Origin: Marsupella aquatica
Taxonomy: Eukaryota; Marchantiophyta
Length of the DNA: 64,000 nt
Assembly: GCA_973895155.1 (NCBI GenBank)
Contig: OZ316893.1
Span: 6,572,001 to 6,636,000, forward strand
Reading direction: 5' to 3'
The notes beneath the pieces were generated by a model. It searched no databases, was not told the origin of the DNA, and was given only the letters and a program-made list of their open reading frames with translations. A program made the position numbers and the translations under genes. Below are positions 21,547-34,400 of this stretch, in pieces (position 1 is the first letter of the stretch; the number at the start of each line of letters is the position of its first letter).

Positions 21547-23185
21547 GGCGCTGGTAGTGAGGATTCTAGGGGGTGGAGTCTCGGTTCCGTGAGTGAGTCG
21601 GGAGAAGACTAGAGAGGCATACGGACGTGGGTCGTACGGATTTTGAATTATGCAACACCTTGGATGAGGGAAATCACGGGCTTGTTGGAAGGAGCTCGAG
21701 GACCTGATTCCGGCAAGGTGTGGCATGCCCAAAACGGAGCTAGGATGAGGAAGACAGGGCCCCGCGAAGTTGTTGGTACGGGATACTGAAACGGCCATAA
21801 TTGGGTCGTTCGGAGTCCGTTTGCGGAGCCGTTTACGGATTCGTGATCAGGAGGAGCAGAGCTATCCAGGGCTCCCCTCAGGGCAGTAGTTGGACATATT
21901 TGAGGTTTCGATCATGAGTGGCCCCCTCACTTCCCCAAGACTACGGATGATTACGGTTGGCATCGTCGAAGGCACTGACGGCCCCGTAGTTAGTTTAGGG
22001 TTTTTAGGAGCATGTGTGTGCCGCATGTTTTAGGTTAGGGATTTCTTCGTGAAGGGTTTTAGCGGCACCACTAGGGTAGCCGCCATCCTTGTGACCCCGT
22101 GAGGGGTGCTTTGGTGTGTTGTTTTGAGTATTTAGGGGGAGAGCCCTGGAGTAGTGAGAGGGGGGAACTCAGTCTAGTGTTGGTGTTAGGGAAGTTAGCT
22201 CATAGCCAGAAGGGGAATTTGAGCCAGAGTAGTGAGGTAGAGGTGTAGGGCTTGCCCCAGTGAGACAGGAGTTGGGCAGACGACAGGAGGCTGGGTTGTC
22301 CTTGCAATGTCTTATCACTTTTTGCCAAAAGATATGGATTTGGTTTGATTCCTCAAGTTTTGGTGTGGCGTTATCTTTTCTGGTTCACGATTGTGTTCTT
22401 TCCCCAAGAAGTGTCTAAGGAATCCTTGCACGGTTTGGTCAACCATGTGAGTAGGAGGGGTGGTGACAGCACTCCACCAACGACCAGTAGGAGTGTGTGT
22501 GTGGCATAGTCCATAGGACTTGATCAAAAGCAGAGCGGCTAGTCGGTAGACTTGATCAAAAATTACATTTCTGGGAGCGGAAATAAACATACTCATCCTA
22601 TATGCAATAGAATCCTAATAGCGTCCCTCCACGTTCTTGTCATACGATAACAAATGATTTTAGTAGGAGTAAATACGTATTTATCGTGTAAATCATTTGA
22701 TAAGCAGGTGACAGACTGACATGTTGTCGTGTTGTCTAAAATGACAACTTGTCATTTGTCAGCTCCAAAAGGGGTCAAATGTTGCATAATCGCCCATATT
22801 CCCCAGCCGGTCCCAAACTTCCTGATTCGAACCCCTCCCTGCCTGGTCCCAGACTCCCCTGGACTCCCCCAGTTTAGTGAGCAGGCCCCGGGGTTTAGGG
22901 TCCAGGCCAAGCGGGGTAGGGTAAGGTTGGGGTTGGGGTCGGGGGGGCGGAGACAGATTGGGCCAGGGTTGGGACAGGCCGGGGATGACCAGGTGTGACA
23001 CATGTTGGATGTTGGGGTCCAAACCCCTCATTTGTCGGACAAGTCCAAACCAGGTATGGGAGGGTATGATACTATTCATCCCTTCACCCATCATGGCCGG
23101 GTGGATCAGGTGGATCAGTAATTCCCCTTCCTACTTCAAACTCTATGTCTCCTAGTCCCTATTTGGGTCCCTATCCCCTCATAAG
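21547..23185. other. Intergenic, no recognisable gene
   Basis: Plus-strand GC-rich text to about 22300, then mixed composition. Short ORFs show no family features. It contains a G-quadruplex-prone tract (22913-22950). It may be retroelement untranslated sequence continuing from copy 3. Confidence 0.35.
22913..22950 (+). repeat. G-quadruplex-prone G tract
   Basis: Five G runs of 3-7 bases (GGGG-TA-GGG, GGGG-TT-GGGG-TC-GGGGGGG) separated by short loops, within about 38 bp. Confidence 0.6.
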
Positions 23186-23529
23186 TGTTAGATATTGCTC
23201 TAGTCTTGTGACTCATGAGCTAACCACAGTTAGTCTAACTCGGGTTAGGACTTAGCTAATGTTAGCGGTAGTGCTGGTGTGCATATAGCCAGGGCTGATG
23301 CCAGACCCTGGTGGAACTTAGGCTCATTGTTACGGGGCTAGTTGAGAGATAGGGAGAGCTTGTGCTGTGGATGCTTGGTATGGCCGGTCGGCCTAGAGTG
23401 CAGAAAAGCTCTTGTGTGTTCCCGTGGACGTAGCCTCATGTGGAGGTGAACCACGTATCTCTCTATGTTGACTCTTGTGCGTTGGATGGTTCATGGGCTT
23501 GCCGTTGCGAATGTTGTCTATGCTCAACA
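23186..23529 (+). mobile_element. Solo LTR 1 of copia family
   Basis: 344 bp starting TGTTAGATATTGCTC and ending ATGCTCAACA (5'-TG...CA-3'), flanked by the perfect 5-bp duplication ATAAG (23181-23185 and 23530-23534). Near-identical in length and sequence to 44859-45202 and, inverted, to the 3' LTR at 62191-62534. Produced by recombination between the two LTRs of a complete element. Confidence 0.93.
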
Positions 23530-25715
23530 ATAAGGTGTCTCAAGTGCCCCCATTCCAATGGCACCACATGGCACTCACATAGAGAGTATGCCATCATTCC
23601 CACCTCTTAGAGATTGTTTTTTGACTAATGGAAGGCTAGGATAAAACAACTTATAAATCCAATGGTCATAAAATGTTCCCTTCAACAGTGCTTCTGTAAA
23701 CGGACGACCCACCGCTTTTGGCGAGACAGAGTATTATAGTAGTAAGATGAACAGTTGAGACCACATCATTGAACTCAAACAGACGTAAGTTGTGCTCCAC
23801 TTCAAATGTCTTCTTTGTCACTGGACCCAAAAGTCCATTTTGGAACACAATGCCATGGGGTTGTGTGTGGGGGGAAATGGTGGCCTAAGTACCTTAAATA
23901 ACCAGATTTCAAGCCTGAGACTGAACAAAGAAGGCACACTTCTGATCATTCAAACACAGAAAGAATATACCGCCGCTAAGCTGAATGAAATGTTGAAAAT
24001 GAATTCCAGCTAGTGTTTTTTGTCAAACCTTCAGCAGGCATGTTGTCAGTTGATAAAATAATATATGAGTTTGTTGCCCCAAATTAAACAAACTTGCTCA
24101 CATAGTTACAAACTCCGAATGAATCTGGATATGCTTGGTCCCCTTCTTGGTCCTGCCATGATGCGCTGGATTGATACTAATTAAAGTGATTGCAAAAGAA
24201 GAATATCAAAAATGATGATGAAACACGGTGGGCCCTACATTTCCAATATCTTTAAAAGGTCATTTTTGGTGTGGGACATTTACTATCAAGCTACTAATGC
24301 AATACGTAAAAATAAACACAAATTATCTTTGTTTTTAATCAAAATATTACTAGCCCTAGGTGCTAGCATGCAAATAAGTACAGATCAACACAAAACTTTG
24401 GTTGCTAAATCTAAAGATGTAGAGAATATTAAAGCAGCAATTATGAGAGGAAAATTGCTAGCATTAAATGTAGTCACTTTGCTTTCCCAAAACCAATAAG
24501 ACTCCATTATTTGATCCATCCTTTGCAACCAGCTTTGCAACTTCTCTTCTTGACTTTGGGGTACAAATCCAATCAACAATAGGAACAACTTCTATTTGAG
24601 CTCTTTCCATTCACATCCCTCCATTTGCTTCACATCCCCCCACTTTGCCAAAGCCGGTTTTGACTCTGAAATGCACTATTTGAGTCAAACCCCAATTAAA
24701 TATGTGAATTGCTGCTTTCTCAAGAGTATCAAACATCACAGCCCATTTTTTTCGGTCCAATTTAAGGTACCATGGCCATAGTCTGTGCACTATTGCCCAT
24801 ATGCTTGGTTTTCCTGAGTGGAGCTTTTAAACTCTCACAATGAAACATTAAGTACTCCCCAAATTTCTCAGCTGTTGGGTCCTCTTCGGGTCCTCTTGCA
24901 CACCTGAAATCCACAGTCAGGCTAAAGCATGCACAATGAGACAAGCAATATGATTTGTCATGGACTTCTTGATGAACAAAACATTGATGAACGTATCATT
25001 TGGCTCTCCTTTGAGCAAATTAACTGATTTCAATCTTCGTACTGTCTCATTGTTGGCGGCCAAATGTCCCTGAAAACTGTGCCTCTATTTGGTTGCAAAA
25101 TTAAAGTTGTTATCACTATCAGTGATCAGTGACGCGTTTGACTCTACAGTCTTGCTCCCAAACTGCCCATAGTGTTAGGAATTGACTCTATGTTCTTAAT
25201 TGTGGTTAGTTTGGCCTTACCTAGGTTAGTTAACCTTTTATTGGTGTAGGATAAGACACAATTTATTAGGTCCACTCATCTAAGTCCCCTTTGAGCAGTA
25301 TCATAGGCTGGAGGAAGAACATTCTTTGCATGTACTCTCTCATGCTATGGATGTTTTCGACTTTTGTCCATTGTCATGTCTTGAGGGTTTAGTGTGTTAT
25401 TGAGTGCACTTTGATGTTTTGCTTATGTGCTGCCTAGTCTGATCATCCGGTGTCTTACACATTGATAAAGCCATCTAGTCTCACTAGGTGAAAATAGACC
25501 AGTGTTGGGCAGGTACACTATTGCGGCAAGGTATTGATAGCATCCAGATAAAAGATAAGTTATTGCAATACCTTACCTCGCAGATATTAAATTTGGCTAT
25601 ACCTTGTATAATACCCTATCTGGCAAGTATAAGCTCTTCCTAAACCCACCTCTACACCAGCCTGGCAGGTATAGATTCCTACATAGATTTTACTATACCT
25701 GTATTACTAACTACT

Positions 25716-25744
25716 TATACCTCCCATGTATAGAGGGAGGTATA
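25716..25744. repeat. 10-bp inverted repeat
   Basis: TATACCTCCC (25716-25725) and GGGAGGTATA (25735-25744) around a 9-base loop, within a 250-bp patch rich in GGTATA/TATACC in both orientations. Confidence 0.6.
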
Positions 25745-26499
25745 GGCCAGGTATTGATTTATGAAAACAAATAGGTGTGAGAAAATTGAATGCAACGTGT
25801 ACAAAAGTTGGGACAAAAGTGCATTGATTGTTAGTTCTCATTGTTCTCTTGGCTCACAAATTGAATTCAAGCCCAGCATCTTGACAACCTTCATTGACAT
25901 AGGCTTGGGTTGGAAATCTTGAGATGTTGATCATAATCTCCAAGAATTGGCCAGATGATTGTAGGGTGGACAAGGTTGTGGAGATGGTTAACATTAATTG
26001 GTGACTTCTTGGCTATTGAATGTGATATCATTGATGCTGCCGAGTATGAGTTGGTTGGTGCGGGATTGGTGGAGGAGTCTTTGCTATAGTATTTATTTGT
26101 TTTGATGGAGACTATCCCTAAAGTCTAAGCACATGTTGTATCACCAAATGTTATATGCAATTTGAAAAAGGGGATAGAAGACATACATGGGCTAGTAAAT
26201 AAATACTTATTAAAAAACTTGACCCCATAACTTGGGGTCCTTGTGAAAACCACAAAATCATTTTTTATCAAGGGAACATTTAAGAAATGTTTTAAGTATC
26301 CACTTGGTGTAAAACACAGACTTTCCAGTGTATGTACTACTTTCAAAATTAGAAAATGAAAGGAGGGGAAGAATTTTCTAGCCTTGATTTCTTGAAGTGA
26401 AGACCAATCCATGTTTGGCAAACCTGTATTGAATTACCTGACCACCGTTTTGATCATCAGACGGTCTAAACGGAAGTGTGGATCAATAATACCAACAGG

Positions 26500-26790
26500 T
26501 GTCCAATTTTTGTCCTCCTATTTCATAAAACCTCCTAATTCCAATTTGAGGTATGGTCCAACACAAATGGGATCTCATTTTTTGTCTTATGTTTTTAATG
26601 AAGCCCCCTAATTACAGCTTGAGGAATGGTCAAACACTAACAGCATTTGAATTATTGACCTCCTGTTCTTTTAAAGCCTTTATTTTTGCCCCTAATACCA
26701 ATTCAAGGAATGGTCAAACCTCTCAATATATTTTTGTCCTGACTCCCGTTCTTCAAAGCCCCCTACTTGCAGTCAAACTTGAAGAACTCT
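26500..26790 (+). repeat. Diverged tandem units
   Basis: Three to four imperfect units share the pattern CCTAATTxCAxxTTGAGGxATGGTCxAACAC, followed by a TTTTTGTC stretch. Period about 70-90 bp; strongly decayed. Confidence 0.4.
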
Positions 26791-27248
26791 ACTGCAGCTG
26801 TTCACCGTGAATAGTGTTATGTAAGAATTAGCCTTACTACAAAATTAGTGTTGCTAATGCTAATTTTGTTGAAAGTGACCATGCATGAATACAAAGTAAC
26901 ACTTTCTTGTCAGTTTCTCAAAATAGTTTTGCCGGCTTTGGTCTAAAGCGCTAGTAAAACATAGGTAGTCCAAAGTAACTTTAATGCTTGTTCAATTTCA
27001 AAATAGTTTTTGCCCATCATCTTCCGACCCTTAGAACCAAATTAAGGAACACTAAATTGATGTGCTCAAAATTAGTGTTACAAAGAATTAGCAGTGACTA
27101 ACACTAATCCGTAGGTAAAGCCCAGAATGTTCAAATTAGTGGGAGTAATTCATGAGTAAAGCTAAAAAATGTGCTCTCAAATTATTGTGACACTAATCCA
27201 TTGGTAAAGCCCAAAAATGTTTGACTTAGTGTGAGTAACTCTAAGGGT

Positions 27249-27880
27249 GGCTTTACAAGACCTTGGGGGCAGTTTCCACAACTTTTTTTTGTCTCCAAGA
27301 TCTGATCGGAGCCATCCATTTGGGAAAAACTGCTGCTGTTCACTTTACAAAACCTTGGGGACACTTTCAACCACACCTGTTACCAACCTGACATGGTGGG
27401 GGCCATTTTTTGCTTATGTGTGGAGCATTCTTTTGTCCTAGATTTTAGACCACCTCTCTTGGAAGTCTCTTTTTCTGACCTCTTGGTCCATTTCTATTTT
27501 AAGTCATTTGCATTAAAAAGTGACCCACAAGTCCATCATAAGATTTTCTTTTCTCACATCTAGAAAGATTTTAGCCAAAGATGACATGACATTCAGGTGG
27601 AGTGGGTCCTCAATTTGTCTGGGTCCTCATCTATCTTTTAATAAATTAAGCTTTACAAGACCTTGGGGGCAATAACACAATTCAAAAAATGCTTTTGGCC
27701 GAGTGGGTCCTCACACTGTCTTTTAGTAAATTAATTAAGCACTATTGGCTGCACTTGGCTTTAAAAGACCTTGGGGGCAATAAAAATATTGCTTTTAGCC
27801 CCTGGACACTATATTTAGTGTGTGCAATGGCACTCCAGTTTGCTTTTGTGAAAAAAATCTCCCAAGTGCCCCCGGTCTTG
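27249..27880. repeat. GACCTTGGGGGC repeat cluster, possible terminal-inverted-repeat element
   Basis: TTTACAAGACCTTGGGGGC occurs near 27252 and 27653, with variants near 27341 and 27761. A complementary form (GTGCCCCCGGTCTTGTAAA) near 27866 closes the block. The first and last copies could be the ends of a roughly 0.6-kb non-autonomous element. Target duplication not established. Confidence 0.45.
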
Positions 27881-28462
27881 TAAATTACTGCTAATTAAGG
27901 TGAACAATGTATTCATTTGTAATTTCTTGGAGATAGCCTCGACAGTATCGAGAATTCGAGATTCTAAGCTCTCGCAGCCTCGAGCATGTCGATGTCCACA
28001 ATGAATATCATTCCATGCAAAATGTGTCCCAACAAATTCTTCTCCACACTGTCGTCGGGCTTGCCGCCAGCAGCATTGTACCGGACAAACACGAGACATC
28101 AATCTCGAGCATGTCGTTGACGGATTCCACTGGTCAGGATTCGGGGCCGGTCAGCGAAGCCTACAGCGGAATTAACATCTGTACCTGTGTCGAGTATAAT
28201 TGTTTTCGCACTGTGTCGTCCTGACGACAACAGCAAGATTCGGAGCAGTTTGACATTCAGGAACCACGACCGCAAACGTTTATCGGATTCGTCGTTCTGA
28301 ACGACATATAGAGTCCCGTGCCTCGATGATTCATTGTTGTTGAGGTAGACTACGAGCCATTCATGTCATTGCGGAGTGACAGACAGTGAGGAACTTTGAC
28401 AGCAGACGATAGGGCGAGGGCAGTTGCAAGCTTTTGCTTCGGAGTGTAGAGCTAGCGTTGTC

Positions 28463-31400
28463 ATGGCAAAGGACGTGGTAAAGAGCTACACTATCAAAGT
28501 CTCGGAGGGACAGAAAGGCAGCGATGGCCGCCCTTCTGTCGGTCCGAGCTACAAGAGCGTCTACTCCACAGATCTTGCACCGCCTCCGGAAAACATGCAA
28601 ACTTGCTGGGAAGTTTTCAGGTGCGAAGAGCTGGATGATCTGCTTTCAATCTGTTTAGCTCATTGTGAACGAACGAACGAGGTTGAAAAGGATCGATATG
28701 CCTAGTTTGGGGTTGAGGCTACTCTGCAATTGCCGTATGTCACAGATAGATCCAGAAGAATTGAGTATAGCTATGGTGATTACGGTAGCCCAGCATAAAA
28801 TTGTCATGAGTGAATAAAGCTGGTTGATCACTCGCCCTCGTGAATGAGTGTGCGGCATTTGATTCTTGCGACTTCCAAATTCGTTCGAGTTCGGTCATGA
28901 ATCAAATGGGAATTTATGAAGTAGTAGGACAATGTGTTCGATGGATCACTTACTGGCAGAGTCAGCTCGATAGCTCCGTCGTCGGCGTTGGAGAAATGGA
29001 TGTCGAGCTAATGGAGATTTATTTTAAGAATGAAAACACAACTGGATGACGTTCAATCTCTAGGTTCTAGGTAGCTTAGATTGTAGCTCTTCTATGCTGT
29101 GCTGTAAGCGGAATCAAACACGGAACACTTATTCACAAGGCCCGAAGACGTGTATGCCATTGTAAGGAATATTGATCAGGACAATGCTCAACTGCCAAAG
29201 GTGTGGAGCCAATAAGAAGTCCACGTGTATTAGCTCTAGTTGCGTTTGAAGAAGGCAATTGAGTATAGACCGGTCGACTGTCTGTCAGCGAGAACACTGA
29301 TCAGCTTTTGAACTGTGAACTTAATGTTTCTGGTCATTTCCTGAGTGTCAGTTGAATAGGCTTGCATCACCGAGGAGGCACCAATTTTGTTGAAGGACTA
29401 GTATAATCGAGGGTCAGGGAATTTCGATCACATAAGTGCAAGAAACTACCATTAGGGTGTTCTTGAATTGTGCTTGTCCGAATGTTCGCAATTGCATCCG
29501 TTCTCATCGTTATTCTTTCTGTTGCAAAATGCAGTGAGTCGGTGAAGAAGTTCCCCAACAATCCATTGTTGGGTGCGCGGAAAATCGTCGATGGAAAGGT
29601 GAGTCCGATTTTTACCCAAGAGGTGTCTGCGATCAGGCTGCGTCGGACATTTCATAATGATCAATGCCCTTGTGAAGTCACCTTGGCGGGATCGTTGCAT
29701 AGGACAGTTTGGATTGTTTGAAGTTTTCAGTCATTTGTATGTATAAACTGACACCTTCCTTTATCGAACTGACAGGCAGGCGAGTACGTGTTCGATACGT
29801 ACCAAGAAGTCCTTGCCAAAGTCATTCCAATCGGGTCAGCGATGCGCGCAGTGGGTGTGAATCCGGTAAGCTGGGATCGATGATGCCTGTGCAGTCCATC
29901 GATTGCCTCGCCCCACAGTCTTTGTATCTCGGAAATAGTTTTTTATTCAAAAAAAAAAAAAAAACAGTAGCAAAGCGTTGATGCAGCACCTGGACTTCCT
30001 AGGAGGTGACCCACAGGAGTATTTTATTCTATTCCACAGGAGTATTCTATTCCATTCAACTCAAGTCTTTGACATAATTTTACAATAATTTAATACATAG
30101 TCCTAAGGTACTGCGGTGCGAGCTTGGTGCCTATCCTTCTGAACCTATCTCGTCTAACGCGTCTTTGCACGGCACAACGTTATTTTGATGTTCAAGTCAG
30201 GTGAGACATTTATATATTGTCGAATAACAACTTAGTTCTCACGAATCCCAATAGTGTTGCAGAACATCTCAGAGCATTGGAATCATAAATGATCAGAATC
30301 AGGCATCAGCCTTGTACATTTTGTACCGAAATTCGCATAATTATCTTCTGACTAAATACTGGTTTAATGGTGAATTTTGTAGCTGCAACACCGTGCAATC
30401 TTTGGTAACTATAACTTTGTAGGTCAATTGTATGTACAGCTCGCATTCAATCTGGCAGAATTTCTAATCTACTTTAAAAGATTTTAGATTTCGTTCATGC
30501 ATACCTTCAAAGCTTGCAGTTGAAATCGGATGTCTGTCAAGGGCATTCTTTGCTAGTTTGTTCAGGTACTCCCTGGTGACATTATCAGCGAGAACATCGC
30601 TGCCTCTCCTGTAATTCTGGGTCCCTTTTGTGTTCTTTGTTTGCAGGGAGCAAAATGTGGAATTTATGGCACAAACTCTCCGGAGTGGTACATGGCTATG
30701 CAGGTGGGTTTCACTCTCTCATTTACGACGAGAAGTGTACTGAAGGTTTGAATAGGCACCGAAATGCTAACAGTGTCACCATTACCAAGTATAGAAGAAT
30801 AGAAGTTATGAAAGTTGACCACAAAAGAAATCCGCTTCTTCGTCTCTGATCTATTCTCCTGCTGTTCTGAACAGGCCTGCAACGCCCAGAGTGTATATTG
30901 CGTGCCACTCTACGACACTTTGGGTATTGCATCTTCTCTTTGTCTCAATAACTCGGTTTTCTGTTTTAGTTAGAGACTCGTTCTCCAAACCCAGGTAAGG
31001 ACTTTCAAGCCCGACAGACTCCTGAATTGGATTGAACGATCTTGGATTGAACGACTTTAATGAGATGATTGAGAAACTCGAGACAAGATGCGATAATTGT
31101 CGGATTTGTGTTGTTACAGGAGAGGATGCTATCGAGTTTATCCTCAAACATGCCGAAGTCTCCATCGTGTTTGTCCAAGAAGTCAAGCTCCCAATGGTAA
31201 CATACATCGCCTCCGAAGTACTACTCTTTCTTTTCTCTCCTACCAAAGTGCTATTAACTAGGGACACCCTGATGATGGTAGCAGCTGCCAGTTGGTACGT
31301 GCAAAAAGGATTTATCGGTCCAGACACACATCTCTATTGAAATCTTTTCTCACGGTCCCACTGCACGACATCGTGCTATGTTTTTTACTTTTGCAGCTGC

Positions 31401-34400
31401 TGAACTCTCTGGCAAAAGGCAACCATTCTGTTCAGAGTAAGTAAGCTTGGTGCCTTGTCTAAAGGCTTTAAGCTCCAATAGTCAACTAAGCAAATCCATT
31501 TATTGTTGAATTTCGTCCATTTTGGGTCAATGGGGCTCCCCAGGTCAGCAATTTGGACGTCGGGATTACGCTTACGAAATTCACTAAAGTCTAAGTTATA
31601 GATCTGCAACATGGCGTTGACGTCTTCCCGTGGCTCCTCTGTAGCTGTGGTGTCCTTCAGCACATTTACAGGTGAGCAGAAAGCTACGATTCAACATAAA
31701 TGCTCAGGAGTCACGGCATATTCATGGGAGGAATTCAAGGACTACGTACGTTGACACTCAAGTCGTTTGATGAACTTAATGTTGGACCGCTTTGTTAGGT
31801 CACCTTCATCTGAATTATTGAGGCATTTCATGTTAATAATTTTCTTTGAAATTAGGATCAACCTCTGGAATCACCACCAATTGTTAGGGTTCCACCTTTT
31901 CCAGTCTTGGGGAAAACCAAGATCACTGTGGTTTCTGCATTAATTAGAAACACATTGATGGTCTTGAATAAACCCTAGGTTGTGGAATTAGTAGGAGCAA
32001 TCGTGGAAATGGGTTTCTCAGTTCACAGGAATTTGTGTCCATTATTTTGAGGACTAGCCGAGTTTGTAGTGGCCGACAATTTAGCTTCAAGCAAATTAGC
32101 AATCCGTACGGCTGGCTGTTTTTCGCAGGGACTTTCAAATCCTTTCGAGATTTCCCCTCCCAAGAAGGAAGATATCTGCACAATCATGTACACCAGCGGT
32201 ACAACTGGGGAGCCGAAGGGCGTACTTATCTCACATGCAAGCGTTGTAGCTACCATAATTGGCACTGTACATTTTCTAGAGAAAGTGAACATACCGGTAC
32301 CTTTTCAAAATTCTCCTTAAATTCCAATCTCATGTCTAGTTTGAGATATCAGCAAGAAAGCACGCTCAGAGAGTCTCAATTTATTTTCTCTTGGACAGGT
32401 CGTGTTGATGGGCTCCTTTCCTGAATTGTTTAGTATGTATGATCACGTTGCAGGTAAGGGAAACCGAGTCCTACTTGTCATATCTGCCACTAGCTCATAT
32501 ATTTGACCGCGTTGGTGAAGAGGTCCTCACCTTCGCTGGCGGGAATATTGGATATTGGCAAGGGGTGCGTATCACTTGACAATTCTCGTATAATTTTGGT
32601 TCTTGTTCTTCCAACAAAAGAAAGCGAAACAAATCATATTATCGGGGCACCAGATGTGGACTAAAACTATCGTCTCGTTTGTTTCATTTCTTCTTGCTGT
32701 CCAGTACAGACCGCCAGAGATTTAACAAAATGTTCTCTTCTTTCCAGAATGCCCTGCTGTTAATGGACGACTTGAAAGCACTGAAGCCAACCCTGTTTAT
32801 TGGCGTTCCTCGTATCTTTGACCGTATATACTCAGGTATTTAGGCATATCCAAGGCTTGTTAAAGCTAAACCAAACGATATTATAAATGAAGAGCATGTT
32901 ACACAATTTAGTGACCCTGTCAATTGAGGTGTGAAATTTAGCCGCTTTGTGTATGCTACAGTAGTATTAAAATTCGGAAATATAAACAAAAGCAAAAACA
33001 GATCTTTACGAGGAAGCATTCTTAAACAGCTCTCCTGGGCTAAATCTCTCCCCAGAATGATGTAATCGGTTTACATGGGTATTGAAGGCAGCACGCAATG
33101 TAACGCATTTCAATTTCTTTCGTTCGTTGAGAGAGGTCATGTAACCTGATCTGGAGGCTTTACTACTATTAACCTGTTCTATCACACCTGAAACGATCTC
33201 GTTGTTTCACTCCTGATCTTACTCTAACTCGTGCTAGCCTATTGCACGTGCTATGATAATTTTTAATCAGGCTTCTACAAGAAGATCAACGATGCAGGAT
33301 GGCTGACAAAAGCAATCTTCAATTATGGATATAAGGCGTAAGTTCCGCAACACTCTTCGATCGCATTCACAATGGGCATTTATTTAGGTCCTTGAAAATT
33401 TCAAATTTGGGTGCCTCGTTAAGAATTTCTAGTCGTCTCCTGATTCGCAGGGTCGGATGACATGGGTGAATTGTTAGATGAGTCGGATGGAGGTTTGTCT
33501 TGGAACAATTCAGCTGTAGTAAATTTAACTCAGTTCTTGTGTTCCACCATTTCAGCAAACTCAAGAGCATGTTGAGTGGATATACCCAAGACAAGGCTTC
33601 GCCATTGTTTGATAGGATCGTCTTCAGCAAGGTAGGTGTAATACAGAAATATAATCCACCTCTCACAAAACAATTTCACTGTCTTTATGGGACACGGCCT
33701 ACCTTGTGGAATGCATATATTTCGGTCCAAATTAGTTGCCACCCAGCTAGTTGTTCTTATTAATATCAAGCAGCTAAGCTCTCAGACCCACCTTGAGGTC
33801 TAATCTACTGCAGTACTCTGCTTCATATGTCTCCTGGTTGGGGCTGGCTGATTGTGATCTAACATTTCAACCGTGCACCCTGCTTTTTGTTGATACTTCA
33901 AATATTCAGGTGAAAGAAAGCATGGGGGGCAGATGTCGTGTTGTAATTTCAGGTGCTGCACCACTTGCAGATCATGTTGAGGAGTTCCAGAGGACAGTTC
34001 TGTGCAGTCCAGTTGTGCAAGGCTATGGTATGTTTAACACAGTGGCTCTAAACCTTGTCCCATTATGTAGAGATGGTAAAAGCATAGAGAAATACCTTGT
34101 GTTCACTCAAAGGACAATTTCACAAATCACCCAGTCACATGTGGAGGACATTGTTATTCTTGTGGCTCCTTTTTCCCTGGACCTTGGATCTCAAAACAAT
34201 GATCGAGTTTGAAATGATCGTGGCACATCTTTTAGGAACTGGGCTGGTCAGGAACGTGATGACTCTAATCTGTGACTTCCCAGTTAATGACTAACAACCA
34301 AAAGGCATTCAATGACGATTAACCAACAGGGGGCAGCTTACTATAGACGTTCCTGACTAAGCTTGAAAGCGAACCTGTTGGAAATGGTTTCGCTACGAAT

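Larger units (their letters stand above)
23535..28462. other. AT-rich intergenic region with degenerate DNA-element repeats
   Basis: No ORF here has recognisable domain content. The stretch holds a palindrome at 24349-24366, a hairpin at 25716-25744, diverged tandem units at 26500-26790, AATTAGTGTTAC/ACACTAATCC motifs (26830-27200) and GACCTTGGGGGC repeats (27249-27880). These look like subterminal parts of old non-autonomous DNA elements. The last 300 bp before 28463 would hold the LACS promoter and leader, but I see no clear TATA box. Confidence 0.4.

Noticed and set aside
22729-23155. Overlapping ORFs on both strands around the G-rich tract
   Set aside because: Pro/Gly-rich translations driven by composition; no homology recognised.
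29946-29965. Poly-A run as a retroposition tail
   Set aside because: It lies in a LACS intron with no adjacent processed gene or flanking duplication.
31385-31663. Minus-strand 92-codon ORF inside LACS
   Set aside because: It lies antisense to LACS exons 7-8 and the intron between them, with no recognisable domain; the plus-strand exons account for the coding signal.
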